64,000 bases of DNA, taken from assembly GCA_030544235.1 (NCBI GenBank), contig CM060463.1, forward strand, positions 1,258,925 to 1,322,924, given 5' to 3'. Source of the stretch: Lepturacanthus savala. Its lineage: Eukaryota > Chordata > Actinopteri > Scombriformes > Trichiuridae. Position numbers and translations under genes: made by a program. Positions 12,653-26,514 of this stretch are shown here, in pieces. Within the stretch, counting starts at the first letter, position 1. Each line of letters begins with the position of its first letter. The notes beneath the pieces were generated by a model that had not been told where the DNA came from, did not search any database, and saw nothing but the letters and a program-made list of their open reading frames with translations.

Positions 12653-13358
12653 TAAAAAAAACACCAAAAATCACCAAAGCCCACAGAAAAACAACTAGAA
12701 ATCACCAGAAACAAGCAAAAAAAAAAAAACAAAATACACAGAAAAACAACCAAAAACCACATAAAAACTACCAAAAACACCCAAAACCCACCAAAAACAA
12801 GCAAAAACCCACCAAAAAACACCAAACACACCAAAAAACCCACAAAAAACACCCAAAAACCACCAAAAACAAGCAAAAACCCACCAAACCCCCCCCAAAA
12901 AACAAAAAAAACTACCAAAAACCACATAAAAACTACCAAAAACACCCAAAACCCACCAAAAACAAGCAAAAACCCACCAAAAAACACCAAACACACCAAA
13001 AAAAACACAAAAAACACAGTAAACGCACAAGAAACAACCAAAAACACCCAAAAAACTACCAAAAACACCCAAAACCCACCAAAAACAAGCAAAAACCCAC
13101 CAAAAAACACCAAACACACCAAAAAAACACAAAAAAAAACACCATAAACCCACAAGAAACAACCAAAAACCCACCTAAAACCCACCAAAAATAAGCAAAA
13201 ACCCACCAAAAAACACCAAACACACCAAAAAAAACACAAAAAACACCATAAACCTACAAAAACCAACCAAAACCAACCAAAACCCACCAAAAACAACCAA
13301 AAAACACCAAAAAACACCAAAACTCACTAAAAACCCACTAAAATCCACCAAAAAGCCT
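12653..13358. repeat. A/C-only minisatellite (ACCAAAAACACC type)
   Basis: The plus strand is almost entirely A and C, built from blocks such as ACACCAAAAA, CCACCAAAA and AACAAGCAAAAACCC. Longer blocks of about 100-140 bp recur. G is nearly absent except in the recurring AAGCAAAA block. The minus-strand frames rich in Phe, Gly, Val and Trp are read-through of the repeat, not proteins. Confidence 0.9.
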
Positions 13359-13665
13359 CCAAACCACTAACGCCTCCACCTCTGTCTCTGACATTGACTC
13401 ATATCCAACTAAAACCTGAAACGTTGACGTGTTTCTATGTGAAAACGTATTTTCTATCAATGTTGGAGATAAAGATCCAGGTTCCAGTAGTTGAAGATGT
13501 GGTCGACCTTTGACCTCAGCGTTGGCGTTTTTGACCTGATTTACTGTTTCATCAATATGTTTGATGTAAATTTAACATGATGTGTTTAATGTAGATGTTC
13601 AAAGGTCAGAGGTCACTTAACTTTAAACTTATCACATTCACTTCAAATCTATAGAAACGTACAGA
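13359..13665. other. Single-copy spacer with two DR1-like motifs
   Basis: Single-copy sequence with no recognisable exon. It holds CGACCTTTGACCT at 13504-13516 (DR1-like, one mismatch, minus orientation) and a perfect DR1, AGGTCAGAGGTCA, at 13603-13615. DR1 is the layout bound by HNF4 and RXR heterodimers; function here is unknown. Confidence 0.5.
13603..13615 (+). promoter_or_regulatory. DR1 nuclear-receptor motif
   Basis: AGGTCA-G-AGGTCA, a perfect direct repeat with one spacer base. It lies in single-copy DNA with no gene attached in the window. Confidence 0.4.
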
Positions 13666-13905
13666 GAATTAGTGAAAATCTACTGAAAATTACTGAAAAT
13701 CTACTGAAAATTACTGAAAATCTACTGAAAATTACTGAAAATCTGCTAAAAATTACTGAAAATCTACTGAAAATTAGTGAAAATTATTAAAAATTACTGA
13801 AAATCTACTGAAAATTACTAAAAATTACTGAAAATTACTGAAAATCTGCTAAAGATTAATAAAAATCTACTAAAAATTACTGAAAATCTTCTAAACTGAC
13901 TGAAA
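13666..13905. repeat. TACTGAAAAT minisatellite
   Basis: Tandem 10-11 bp half-units, ATTACTGAAA and ATCTACTGAAA, alternate to give a period of about 21 bp. Variants include ctgctaaa and attagtgaaa. Confidence 0.85.
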
Positions 13906-14885
13906 ATCATCTAAAAATGACTGAATATCACAACGTTTAGCTCGTTTTACTGAGAATCTGCTGAAATGTGATGAAACCCGACTGAAAGTCAACGGTAAAA
14001 CTGCTTTTCCAGCTGCTAATCTCTGTTTTTTTTGGTAAAAATAATAAAGTTTTGAGGCCTTCAGGTACCGTTGTGGTTCTTCTGGACTTTTCTGTTTGAC
14101 AGGACGTTGATTAGCGTCGTTGAGACGCTGGATGAAACACAAAGAGCGCTAACGGAGGTCGTTAGCATCACAAAAACCTCTGATATCCCTTTAGCCAGAG
14201 GCCGGACCAGGAGACGGGCTGAGAATCCAACGGAGCCTGTTTTCACAGCTGGAGGATCCAGATCTGGCAGCAGATCTGGTCCTGATGTCCCTGAAACCAC
14301 CTGAAAACAAAACCAGGTCTCATTAGCAAACAAAGAAAGAGCTAAAGGCTAAAGGCTAAAAAGCAAAGACTCATTTAGCAGGGAAGTAACAAGAGATAAA
14401 TATCTAGAGTAGAAAAGCAGCAACAGCGTAAATAATTAACGTTTTAAGGTGAAGCTACGTCTACATTCTTTAAAACGGCTAACGTTAGCAAAACGTTAGC
14501 AAAACGTTAGCTAATAAATAGTCTGCGATCATATGTATTTGTGTGGTAATCTATTACTGTCTGTATGCATTTAAATGAATTCTCCAGCCCTTTGGGTAAA
14601 GGCTAAACTGCCGTTAGCTTAGCAACTCTACATTACAGCACCTACGCAATGCTAAGCTAACGGCAGTGTTGCCAGTTTAAAAAGAAATGTTTTAAACGAG
14701 TAGGAAAATGTAAACAAACGGTAATAATTTACCACAGGAATATATGTATTCATAGATAATTTATTAGCGAACCTTTTGCTAACGCTAGCTACACAGTTTA
14801 AAAGAATATAGACTTAGCTTTAGCTTGGAGGATAACCTAAATGTTGATTGAGGTTTATATGCATGTTAATAGTCATTTAAAGGGA
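13906..14885. other. Single-copy spacer
   Basis: No recognisable gene. Short open frames at 14071-14304 (plus) and 14061-14333 (minus) overlap each other and show no domain. The motif GTTAGC/GCTAAC recurs throughout. A 17-bp hairpin is listed separately. Confidence 0.5.
14608..14666. repeat. Perfect 17-bp inverted repeat (hairpin)
   Basis: CTGCCGTTAGCTTAGCA at 14608-14624 is matched by its exact reverse complement at 14650-14666, with a 25-base loop. Confidence 0.85.
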
Positions 14886-15440
14886 ACAGTTAGCAGAGAG
14901 TTAGCACACAGTTAGCAGACAGGTAGCAAACAGTAGACAGGTAAGAGACAGTAAAAGGCAGTTAGCAGTTAGCAGACAGGTAGCAGACAGTTAGCACACA
15001 GTTAGCACACAGTTAGCAGACAGGTAGCAAAGAGTAGACAGGTAAGAGACAGTAAAAGGCAGATAGCAGACAGGTAGCAGACAGTTAGCACACAGTTAGC
15101 AGACGGGTAGCACACAGTTAGCAGACAGTTAGCAAACAGTTAGCAGACTGTTAGCAGTTAGCAGACAGTTAGCAGACAGTTAGACAGTTAGCAGACAGAC
15201 AGTTAGCAGACAGGTAGCAGACAGTTAGCACACAGTTAGCACACAGTTAGCAGACAGTTAGACAGGTAGCACACAGTTAGCAGACAGTTAGACAGGTAGC
15301 ACACAGTTAGCACGCAATTAGCAGACAGTTAGACAGTTAGCAGACAGCAGTTAGCAGACAGTTAGCAGACAGATAGCAGACAGTTAGCAGACAGATAGCA
15401 GACAGGTAGCAGACAGTTAGACAGGTAGCAGTTAGCAGAC
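14886..15440. repeat. GTTAGCAGACA minisatellite
   Basis: Irregular tandem copies of about 10-11 bp (CAGTTAGCAGA, CAGTTAGCACA, CAGGTAGCAGA). Longer blocks of about 130 bp are repeated, for example those starting near 14890 and 14962. Confidence 0.9.

Positions 15441-16435
<995 letters not shown>

Positions 16436-16519
<84 letters not shown>
16436..16519. repeat. (CA)n microsatellite
   Basis: Uninterrupted, about 42 dinucleotides. Confidence 0.97.
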
Positions 16520-16521
<2 letters not shown>

Positions 16522-16919
16522 TCATTTGTGGTGTGGCCTGGAAACACCTTCACACCAATAAACGCTGTTATTTCATGAGTGAAGTTCGTGTTTAACTACA
16601 AACTCAAAACATTCAACATATTCACCAAAATAAACTCACGTCTACAAAATAAAAGCACGGATTATTATAGTTTATTACTGTAAAATCCATGTTTTAATCA
16701 TTAATTACATGTTTTATTTCATCAAATTAAGATATTTGAAGTAAATATTAATATTAATTCAATTTAATTTTATTAATTATTTAATTTTATTTGTGTCTAA
16801 GCTGCATTTTATTAAAGTTATTTCATGTTTTTTTTACTAAAAAATTATAGAAAATTTAATAAATGTCTATAGATAAAAAATCTATATTAAAAATTATTTA
16901 TAGTAAAAAATATATATTA
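16520..16919. other. AT-rich spacer
   Basis: AT-rich single-copy sequence grading into the repeat that follows; no gene seen. Confidence 0.5.
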
Positions 16920-17395
16920 TTATTTTTTATTTGTGTAAATAATAAATATAATAATATATAATACATTTAATAAAATAAAAACATAATTTTTATATTAAAA
17001 ACATATACATAGAAAATAAATATAAAAATAATTTTTTATATATTTTTTATTTGTGTAAAAAATAAATATAATAAAATATAATGAATTTAATAAAATAAAA
17101 AAAATCTATTTTTTCATACTAAAAATATATTTATAGAAAATAAATATAAAAATAAAATTATTTTTAAAGAATGTTTTATTTGTGTAAAAAATAAATAATA
17201 AATTTAATAAAATAAAAAAACATTTTATGATTAGAAAATATATATATAGAAAATAAATATAAAAATAAACTTATTTTTTAAATATATTTTTATTTGTGTA
17301 AAAAATAAATAATAAAATATAATAAATTTAATAAAATGAAAAAAATCTATTTTACTTACTATTTTTTCATATAATTTTTTATTTGAGTGAAAAAT
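16920..17395. repeat. AT-rich tandem repeat, period about 115-120 bp
   Basis: Four diverged copies, each marked by TTTTTATTTGTGTAAA followed by ATAAATTTAATAAAATAAAA, begin near 16921, 17041, 17162 and 17278. A partial copy (tatttgagtgaaaaataa) follows near 17378. Confidence 0.75.
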
Positions 17396-17586
17396 AATCT
17401 CACACTGATTAAATGCATCTAGATATTTTTCACATATTGTTGAATTTAAATGATTTAAATTAAATTTGAATTAAAACTATTCAGGAAAATCTTTTTTCAG
17501 GGAAATAAAACGTTGGAAACCAATAAAAAGCATCAAATTCTTCTACGTTTAAACTCCTGGATCACATCAAATATCAGGAATATATC

Positions 17587-18670
<1,084 letters not shown>

Positions 18671-19980
18671 GTAGCTGCTAAAGCTAATGCTAGTTTAACT
18701 TAGAACTTAAGCTATAAGCTAAACTAGCTAACTAGCTTATACACAATTAGCTAGTTTCACTACTTTATATATAGTTAAATAGTTTAATTAATTAATAGAC
18801 AGTACAGTTAGCTAGTTTAGCTTCTTTACATTCAGCTAATTGAACTACTTTATACACAGGTAGCTAGTTTAACTATTTTATTACATTTAGCTAGTTTAGC
18901 TACTTTATGTACAGCTAATTTAACTACTTTATACCCACTTAGCTAGTTTAGCTTCTTTACATTCAGCTAATTTAACTACTTTATACCCACTAGCTAGTTT
19001 ATCTAGTTTATATACAGTTAGCTAGGTTAACTTTTTTATATACCTTTAGCTAGTTTAGCTATTTTATGCACAGTTAGCTAGTTTACTTTATATATAGCTA
19101 ACTAGTTTAACTACTTGATATACAGTTAGCTAGGTTAACTATTTTATATACATTTAGCTAGTTTAGCTACTTTATACACAGCTAGTTTAACCACTTTATA
19201 TACAGTTAGCTAATTTATCTACTTGGTATCCTGTTAGCTAGTTTAACTTCTTTATAAACAGTTAGCTAGTTTTACTACTTTATATATAGTTACCTAGTTT
19301 AACTACTTGAAATACAGTTAGTTTGTTTAACTATTTTATATACAGTAACTAGTTTAGCTACTTTATTTACAGCTAATTTAACACAGTTAGCTAGCTTATC
19401 TAGTGTATATACAGTTAGCTAGTTTAAATACTTTATATAGAGTTTGTTTAACTATTTTATATACATTTAACTAGGTTAACTACTTACAGGTAATTAACCT
19501 ATTACCAATTACATAGTTAGCTAGTTTATATACAGTTAGCTAGTTTAACAACATTATATACGGTTAGCTAGTTTAACAACATTATATACAGTTAGCTAGT
19601 TTAACTACTTTATATACAGTTAGCTAGTTTAACTACTCTATATATAGTTAGCTAGTTTAACTACTTTATATACAGTTAGCTAGTTTAACAACATTATATA
19701 CAGTTAGCTAGTTTAACTACTTTATATACAGTTAGCTAGTTTAACAACATTATATACAGTTAGCTAGTTTAACTACTTTATATACAGTTAGCTAGTTTAA
19801 CTACTTTATATACAGTTAGCTAGTTTAACTACTTTATATACAGTTAGCTAGTTTAACTACTTTATATACAGTTAGCTAGTTTAACTACATTATACACAGT
19901 TAGCTAATGTATCTACTTATAATATAAAGTATTTAAACTAGCTAACTGTGTATTATATGGTATCTAGTATATTTAGTTGA
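18671..19980. repeat. 28-bp GTTAGCTAGTTTAACTAC array
   Basis: Diverged at the left and regular at 19540-19910, where the 28-bp unit (AGTTAGCTAGTTTAACTA plus CTTTATATAC) repeats with few changes, alternating with a variant reading ACAACATTATATAC. The right end (about 19930-19950) holds a unit in inverted orientation (AAACTAGCTAACTGT). Confidence 0.92.
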
Positions 19981-21129
19981 ATCACTTGATCATTTCTTGA
20001 AGTTAAACAGGTAAAAATCTCGATGTAGTGAAGCTGTTTCTAACTCCGACTCTTTTTATAATATATATAAAACATCTATAATAATAATATAATAATACAA
20101 TAATACTTTCCATCAGTAAACCTCTTGACGCAGCAGCGTTCTCAGTGAAAGTGAAAGCGTTTTTAACCTCCTCAGGTTTCAGGTCACAGTTGGAGCATCG
20201 AGTCACATCAGTGTCTGAATGACTGGTCCGGGTGGACGTGAACGACGGTTTGACGCCTCGCTGGTGTGAAGCCGACCAGCCGTGAGGTGGAAGTTGTTTG
20301 TTCGAGAGCATCTGAGGTGAAGCCGACACACAATCACACCACACATGAACTTTCCAGACTCTTCTCTCACACCTCGCGGCCGCTTTTCACCACAATTCTC
20401 ATTTCTCGCCTCGATAAATCGTATCTGAACCACCGAGTAGTTCAGTTAGATTCGTCTACGGAGTTCCCCAAGGCTCAATACTGGGGTACCTCCTTTTTTT
20501 AATTTATGGGATAAAGCCCAAAAAATGTCACGTGTAATCCTAAAAACTATCTCATAGGTTAACTACGAGGTAAATCAGATATAGATGATCACATCATCAA
20601 CATATTATATTAACGGCTTCAGTCGTTTTTGGGTAAAACACAAAAAAATGTCACATTAAAGAATAAAATGACTCTTTATTCCAATTTCTGAAGATTCTAG
20701 TGAGACTTTAATCAACTTTAAACCTGGATTAAACTCCTTTTATTCCAGAGTTAAACTCTAAACTTACATTAACGTTTTTCTTATTTTCCTGTTTTTAGTG
20801 AACGTAACTCATCTCCATCGTTTAGTTTTGACGACTTTGTGAAACCATATTTAATTCTCTTATTTCTTTATATTTAGCTGCATATTTATTGAATTTATTG
20901 ACATTCACCAGTAGAAATTGATTCTACAATCATGTTTAATGCTTCTTCTTGAAGCAGCCGCCGTCATGAAAGCTGTTAATTTGTCAAAAATCTGCCTTTT
21001 CTTTATTCTGACTTAGGTAAATCGAGGGATAATTTACAATTAAATACAATAGCTATAACTATTTGCTGATTACTGATACTATATCATGCAGAACAATAGC
21101 AAAACAGCATTTCCAGCAGAGTATTTGTA
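19981..21129. other. Single-copy spacer containing a retrotransposon relic
   Basis: Mostly unremarkable sequence. The stretch 20150-20460 is GC-richer with a NotI site. A reverse-transcriptase fragment at 20430-20515 is listed separately. Confidence 0.5.
20430..20515 (+). mobile_element. Non-LTR retrotransposon reverse-transcriptase fragment
   Basis: In the frame starting at 20457 the plus strand reads YGVPQGSILGYLLFLIYG. This matches the conserved non-LTR reverse-transcriptase block usually seen as GVPQGSxLGPLLF. The usual Pro after LG is Tyr here. No recognisable flanking domain was found and the frame is closed upstream, so this is a short dead relic. The clade (CR1/L2-like or other) cannot be decided from so little. 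Confidence 0.75.
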
Positions 21130-22165
21130 GCCTCTAGGAAGCTACAAAGAATATTAAAGTGCCCTATAGGAGCCAATACACATAGTAAAGTGCCCTTTGG
21201 GAGCCAAAACCTGTGTTAAAGTGGCCTCTTGGAACCTAAAAAGAATATTAAAATGCCCTCTAGGAGTAAAACATGTGCCAAAACATTGCTATAGTGTCCT
21301 TTAGGAACCAAAATGTGTGCTAAACCGCCCTTTTGGGAGCTAGAAATCATATTAAAGTGCCCTTTGAGAGCCAAAAAGTGCGCTAAAGTGGCCTCTTTGG
21401 AGCTAAAAAGCATATTAAAGTGCCCTCTAGGAGCAAAACATATGCCAAAGTGTCCTTTAGGAACCAAAATGTGTGCTAAACTGCCCTTTTGGGAGCTAAA
21501 AAGCATATTAAAGTGCCCTCTAGGAGCCAAAATGTACTATAGTGCCCCCTTGGGAGATTCAAAGTGTGCTGAAGTGCCCCTTTTTGGAGGAAAAGGGCAT
21601 ATTAAAGTGCCCTCTAGCAGCCAAAACACATACTAAAGTGCCCTTTAGGAACCAAAATGTGCAATAGAGTGCCCTCCTGGGAGCTAAAAAGTGTACTAAG
21701 GTGCCCTCTTGCAGCCAAATAGCTTGTTAAAATGCCCTCTATTAGCAAAACATGTGCCAAAGTGCCCTTTAGGAGCTAAAACACATATTAAAGTGCCCTC
21801 TAGGAGCTAAAACACATACTAAAGTGCCCTTTAGGAGCCAAAACACATACTAAAGTGCCCTTTAGGAGCTAAAACACATATTAAAGTGCCCTTTAGGAGC
21901 TAAAACACATACTAAAGTGCCCTTTAGGAGCTAAAACACATATTAAAGTGCCCTCTAGGAGCTAAAACACATACTAAAGTGCCCTTTAGGAGCTAAAACA
22001 CATACTAAAGTGCCCTTTAGGAGCTAAAACACATATTAAAGTGCCCTCTAGGAGCTAAAACACATACTAAAGTGCCCTTTAGGAGCTAAAACACATACTA
22101 AAGTGCCCTTTAGGAGCCAAAATATCCACTTTTTGGAGGAAACAAGCCCATTAAAGTGCCCTCTA
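21130..22165. repeat. 31-bp TAAAGTGCCCT minisatellite, array 1
   Basis: Head-to-tail units built as AAAGTGCCCT + TTAGGAGCTA + AAACACATACT. They are diverged on the left and nearly perfect at 21770-22120, where the period is exactly 31 bp. The last unit runs into AAGTGCCCTCTAGGTGATT, a junction shared with array 2. Confidence 0.95.
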
Positions 22166-23394
22166 GGTGATTTTCTGCAGGTAAACAGACATTTTCCAGC
22201 GACCTGGTTGCACAACTGCATTCAAACGTGTTTCCTGTTAGCGAACGTAACTCGGTTTCTCTGGGAAACCGAGTTACTCAACGCATCGTAACCGCACTCG
22301 TTGATTTAGTTTCTGTTGTTTCAGACGAAGAAAAAACTCGATTTCCTGCAAATTCTGTCGTTTTTTTTGTCGTTACTTGATTCTGTGTTGATGCAGGTGA
22401 TAAATAAAGACGTTTTATTCAGATTAAAACATTTTTTTCTGCGTTTGCTCGGGTTTTAAAACCGTTCCCACGACTCTGAATCAACTCAAAAGAGGAAACA
22501 CAACAGAAAACGCCAGCGAACACGCTCGGTTAGCTTCCACGGGGAAAACATGTCGCTTCAAAAAGAAAAGAAGAAGAAATAGAAAAACCCAGATGTGAAA
22601 ACATGCAGATGAGTCGTTGTGGGCGTTTTTCAGAATAAGAGTCAAAGCCCCTGAGATGATGTGAGGTTCCTGTTAATCTGCTTCATCAGCAGCAGAAACA
22701 GCAGCTTCATATCTGCTGCTTTATTTCCCTGCAACAGACGATAAAACGTTAATATCTGAGCCTCTAAACGACATAAAACATGGAATAAATAGAATTTAAA
22801 GCTTTTAACCTGATAAAAGGAAATCAATTTTATATATTTGCAGCAGTTTCTACATCAGAAACTCAAGAAAATATGAAAATAATCCAGTTTTTACTGGTAT
22901 TTTCTACAAAAATCCAATGTATAGATGTACAGACAGTCCATCTATTTATGTTTTATTTCTGTTTAATTTTAATTAAATAATTAAGATTATTAATTTATTT
23001 ATTTCACCCGTTTATTCTAATTTATTCTACATTTTTATCTCATGTTTCTGATATTTTATATTTTTTTTACTTTTAATTCATGGTTTTTATATTTTATCAT
23101 GTGTTTCAGATTATTTATCAGATTTTTTAAAATTATTTAATATAAATTTTATCATATTTTAATTAATTTGTTTTAAATATTTAAGTTTTTAAGTTTACAT
23201 CAGTTCAGGAACAGGAAACTGAAACCAGGAAATTAATGTTAAAATCAATGAAGACACTTTTTACTTGATGTGTTTGTGTGTTCGTACGGTCAGTGAACGC
23301 ATCACAGCCTCAATCACTGATACTAATCAATCATTGATACTAATTAATCAGTGATTGATACTAATTTTAGTATCAATCGCCTCATAGGAATGTT
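22166..23394. other. Single-copy spacer
   Basis: No gene recognised. It contains a strong 12-bp hairpin at 22247-22277 and, at 23310-23370, several direct and inverted copies of AATCATTGATACTAAT. The part 22860-23180 is AT-rich. Confidence 0.5.
22247..22277. repeat. Perfect 12-bp hairpin with 7-base loop
   Basis: GTAACTCGGTTT at 22247-22258, loop CTCTGGG, then AAACCGAGTTAC at 22266-22277. Compact and GC-containing, unlike the surrounding AT-rich DNA. It may be part of an interspersed element. Confidence 0.85.
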
Positions 23395-24067
23395 CTCCTC
23401 CTCCTCCTCCTCCTCATCTCCCTCTTCCTTCTCCTCCTCCTCCTCCCCCTCCTCCTCTTCCTCCTTCTCCTCCTCTTATTCCTCCACCTCCTCCATCTCC
23501 TTCTCCTCCTCCTCCCCCCCCCCCCTCCTCCATCTCCTTCTCCTCCTCTTCTTCCTCCTCCTCCTCCTCCTCCATCTCCTCCCCCCCTCCTCCTCCTCCT
23601 CTTAATACTCCTCCTCCTCCTCCTCCTCCTCCTCTTAATACTCCTCCTCCTCCTCCTCCTCCTCCTCCTCCTCCTCCTCTTCATACTCCTCCTCCTCCTC
23701 TTCCTCCTCCTGCTCTTCCTCCTCCTTCTCCTCCTCCTCCTCCTCCTCCTCCTCCTCTTATTCCTCCACCTCCTCCATCTCCTCCTCCTCCTCCTCCTCT
23801 TATTCCTCCTCCTCCTCCTCCCCCTCCTCCTTCTCCTCCTCCTCCCCCTCCTCCTCTTCTTCCTCCTCCTCCTGCTCCTCCCACTCCTCCTCTTCTTCCT
23901 CCTCCTCCTCCTCCTCCTCCTCCATCTTTTCCTCCTCCTTCTCCTCCTCTTATTCCTCCTCCTACTGCTGCTCCTCCTCCTCTTCTTCCTCCTGCTCTTC
24001 CTCCTCCTTCTCCTCCTCCTCCCCATGCTCCTCCTCCTCCTCTTATTCCTCCTCCTCCTCCTCCCCC

Positions 24068-24102
<35 letters not shown>

Positions 24103-24226
24103 CCCCCCCCTCCTCCTCCTCCTCCTCCTCCTCCTCCTCCTCCTCCTCCCCCTCCTCCTCTTCTTCCTCCTCCTCTTCCTCCTCCTCCTCTTCATACTCC
24201 TCCTCTTCCTCCTCCTCCTCCTCCTT
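23395..24226. repeat. (CCT)n / CTT polypyrimidine tract
   Basis: 832 bp almost wholly of C and T on the plus strand, mainly CCT triplets with CTT, CCC and rare TTATT, TTAAT, TTCAT or CCAT interruptions. Arg/Glu/Gly-rich minus-strand frames and Leu/Ser/Pro-rich plus-strand frames are artefacts. Confidence 0.97.
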
Positions 24227-24343
24227 CATGCAAATTCCATTCAAATATTGATCCTGGGGCCATCGAGGAATTTGAATAACCAGGTGATTGTGTAATTTCC
24301 CAGGAATCGCCCGAGGCAGCGAATGCACCGTTAAACACAGCTG

Positions 24344-24356
24344 GGGTCAAAGGTCA
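24344..24356 (+). promoter_or_regulatory. DR1 nuclear-receptor motif
   Basis: GGGTCA-A-AGGTCA, a strong HNF4/RXR-type direct repeat in single-copy DNA. Confidence 0.4.
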
Positions 24357-24483
24357 CGCAGCTTTATCTGACTCACAGCTTTAGAAAGTGTTTGTGGGGG
24401 TTTCCATGAGGTCACGCCTCCTAAAACAAAGAGTTTAAACCAGAGGAGGAACATTCTGTCATTTCATCATTTACTACTCATGT

Positions 24484-24567
24484 AGTACAAGTACAAGTAC
24501 AAGTACAAGTACAAGTACAAGTACAAGTACAAGTACAAGTACAAGTACTAGTACTAGTACAAGTACT
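24484..24567. repeat. (ACAAGT)n hexanucleotide repeat
   Basis: About 13 units of GTACAA, ending in GTACTAGTACTAGTAC. Confidence 0.95.
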
Positions 24568-24841
24568 CCCACTACACCTAGCAGGGAGTAAAGTACTTCA
24601 AGTACATGTACTTTAACATGTTGATGTGTTTTAGAGGCTTTTATTTATTCAAGTTTATAGTGAAAAGATCATTTTTTATAATTGACGTTACACTTGAACG
24701 TCACAAAGACGGTTTAGGTCTAATCTCTGTTTTACTGAGTGGACCTCGAACGCACCATAATGTTATTCTATAGCAACTTGTTGGTTTAAACAGTGGATTC
24801 ACGAATATTTACACATTTTCATGGCCCGATTGTTGAAAAAC

Positions 24842-26045
24842 GTGTGTTAAAATGCTTCATGGGAGCTAAAAAGCGTATTAAAGTCCACTCCAGGAGCCAA
24901 AATACATATTAAAGTGCCCTTTAGGAGCCAAAACACATACAAAAGTGTCCTTTAGGAGCCAAAATGTGTGCTAAAGGGGCCTCTAGGAGCTAAAACTTAC
25001 TACAGTGCCCCCTTGGGAGCTTAAAAATGTGTTAAAGTGCCCCTTTTGGGAGGAAAAGGGCATATTAAAGTGCCCTCTAGCAGCCAAAAAGCTTGCTAAA
25101 GTGCCCTCTAGGAGCAGAACATGTGCCAAACTGCCCTTTAGGAGCCAAAACGTGTGCTAAAGTGGCCTCTTGAGAGCTAAAAAGAATATTAAAGTGCCCT
25201 CTAGGTGTTAAATGTGTTAAAGTGCCCCTTTTGGGAGGAAAGGGGCGTATTAAAGTGCCCCCTAGGAACAAAAACACATACTAAAGTGCCCTTTAGGAGC
25301 CAAAATGTGTGCCGCTTTAGCACACATTTTGGCTCCTAAAGGGCACTTTAATGTGTGCTTTTTTTGAGGAAACAAGCATATTAAAGTGCCCTCTTGCAGC
25401 TAAAAAGCTTGCTAAAATTCCCTCTATGAGCAGAACCTATGCCAAAGAGCCCTTTAGGATCCAAAATGTGTGCTAAAGTGACCTCTTGGGAGGTAAAAAT
25501 CATATTAAAGTGCCCTCTAGGAGCCAAAACGTACTATAGTGCCCCCTTGGGAGCTTAAAAATGTGTTAAAGTGCCCCTTTTGGGAGGAAAAAGGCGTATT
25601 AAAGTGCCCTCTAGCAGACACAACACTTGCTAAAATGCCCTCTAGGAGTCAAAACATGCACTATAGTGCCCTCTAAGAGCTAAAAAGCATATTAAAGTGC
25701 CCCCTAGGAACAAAAACACATACTAAAGTGCCCTTTAGGAGCCAAAACGTGTACTAAAGTGGCCTCTTGGGAGCTAAAAAGTGTACTAAAGTGCCCTCTA
25801 GGAGCCAACACATTGCTAAAGTGCCCTTTAGGAAGCAAAACATGTAATATAGTGCCCTCCTGGGAGCTACAAAGTGTACTAAAGTGCCCTCTTGCAGCCA
25901 AAAAGCTTGCTAAAATGCCCTCTAGGAGCAAAACGTGTGCTAAAGTGGCCTCTTGGGAGCTAAAAAGAACATTAAAGTGCCCTTTAGGAGCTAAAATGTC
26001 CTCTTTTTGTAGTCAACGAGCACATTAAAGTGCCCTCCAGGTGAT
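24842..26045. repeat. 31-bp TAAAGTGCCCT minisatellite, array 2
   Basis: Same family as 21130-22165 but more diverged (AAAGTGCCCCTTTTGGGAGG, AAAGTGGCCTCTTGGGAGC and other variants). It ends in AAGTGCCCTCCAGGTGATT, nearly the same right junction as array 1. One unit near 25283-25350 is inverted and forms a long hairpin. Confidence 0.93.
25271..25361. repeat. Head-to-head inverted unit forming a ~31-bp perfect stem
   Basis: Bases 25282-25312 are the exact reverse complement of 25320-25350, leaving a 7-base loop. Pairing continues imperfectly outward to about 25271/25361. The left arm is in array orientation, the right arm is inverted. Confidence 0.85.
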
Positions 26046-26514
26046 TGTTTCAGACATTTCTGAGGTCGTTTCTGTCACCAACTCTAAATAAAACCACCTG
26101 GAGGTGAAGGTTCAACTCTGGAGGAAAGTTTTGCTCTTTGGTCACTTTATATTTTTATATTTCTGTATTTTTAACTTTGACCTTTTCAGAAACCACCTCC
26201 AGCAGCGAGTGATTTCCAGACATTTGAAGTGTTGACAGCAGGTTTCAGGTCATCAAACTGTTTCACTTCTGTCAACTCTGTGGTTTCAGGTTGTTTTACT
26301 GGAGGACGATAAGAATCTGCTGGAAATTAAAGGAATTTAAAGGGTTTTAAAGCTGATTCATCTACAAAAAAGACAAAAAACACTTAAATAAATAATAATT
26401 TAGTCAGAATCTGGGATAAATATGAATTATTATTAGTGTTTTAATGGATCTTCTTCACTTAAAGCTTCTTTAATCTCATTAATTAAATTATAATTAAACT
26501 ATTAATTTAGTCAG
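26046..26514. other. Single-copy spacer
   Basis: AT-rich; no gene or recognisable element seen. Confidence 0.5.

Larger units (their letters stand above)
24227..24841. other. Single-copy spacer
   Basis: No gene recognised. It contains a DR1 motif at 24344-24356 and the (AAGTAC)n repeat listed separately. Next to that lies the perfect palindrome AAGTACATGTACTT at 24600-24613. Confidence 0.5.

Noticed and set aside
12628..13320. 230-codon Phe/Gly/Val/Trp-rich minus-strand frame
   Set aside because: Read-through of the A/C-only array; overlapping frame of similar nature, no domain.
23382..24328. Arg-rich and Glu/Gly-rich frames of over 200 codons
   Set aside because: Translations of the CCT/AGG tract in different frames; simple-sequence artefacts.
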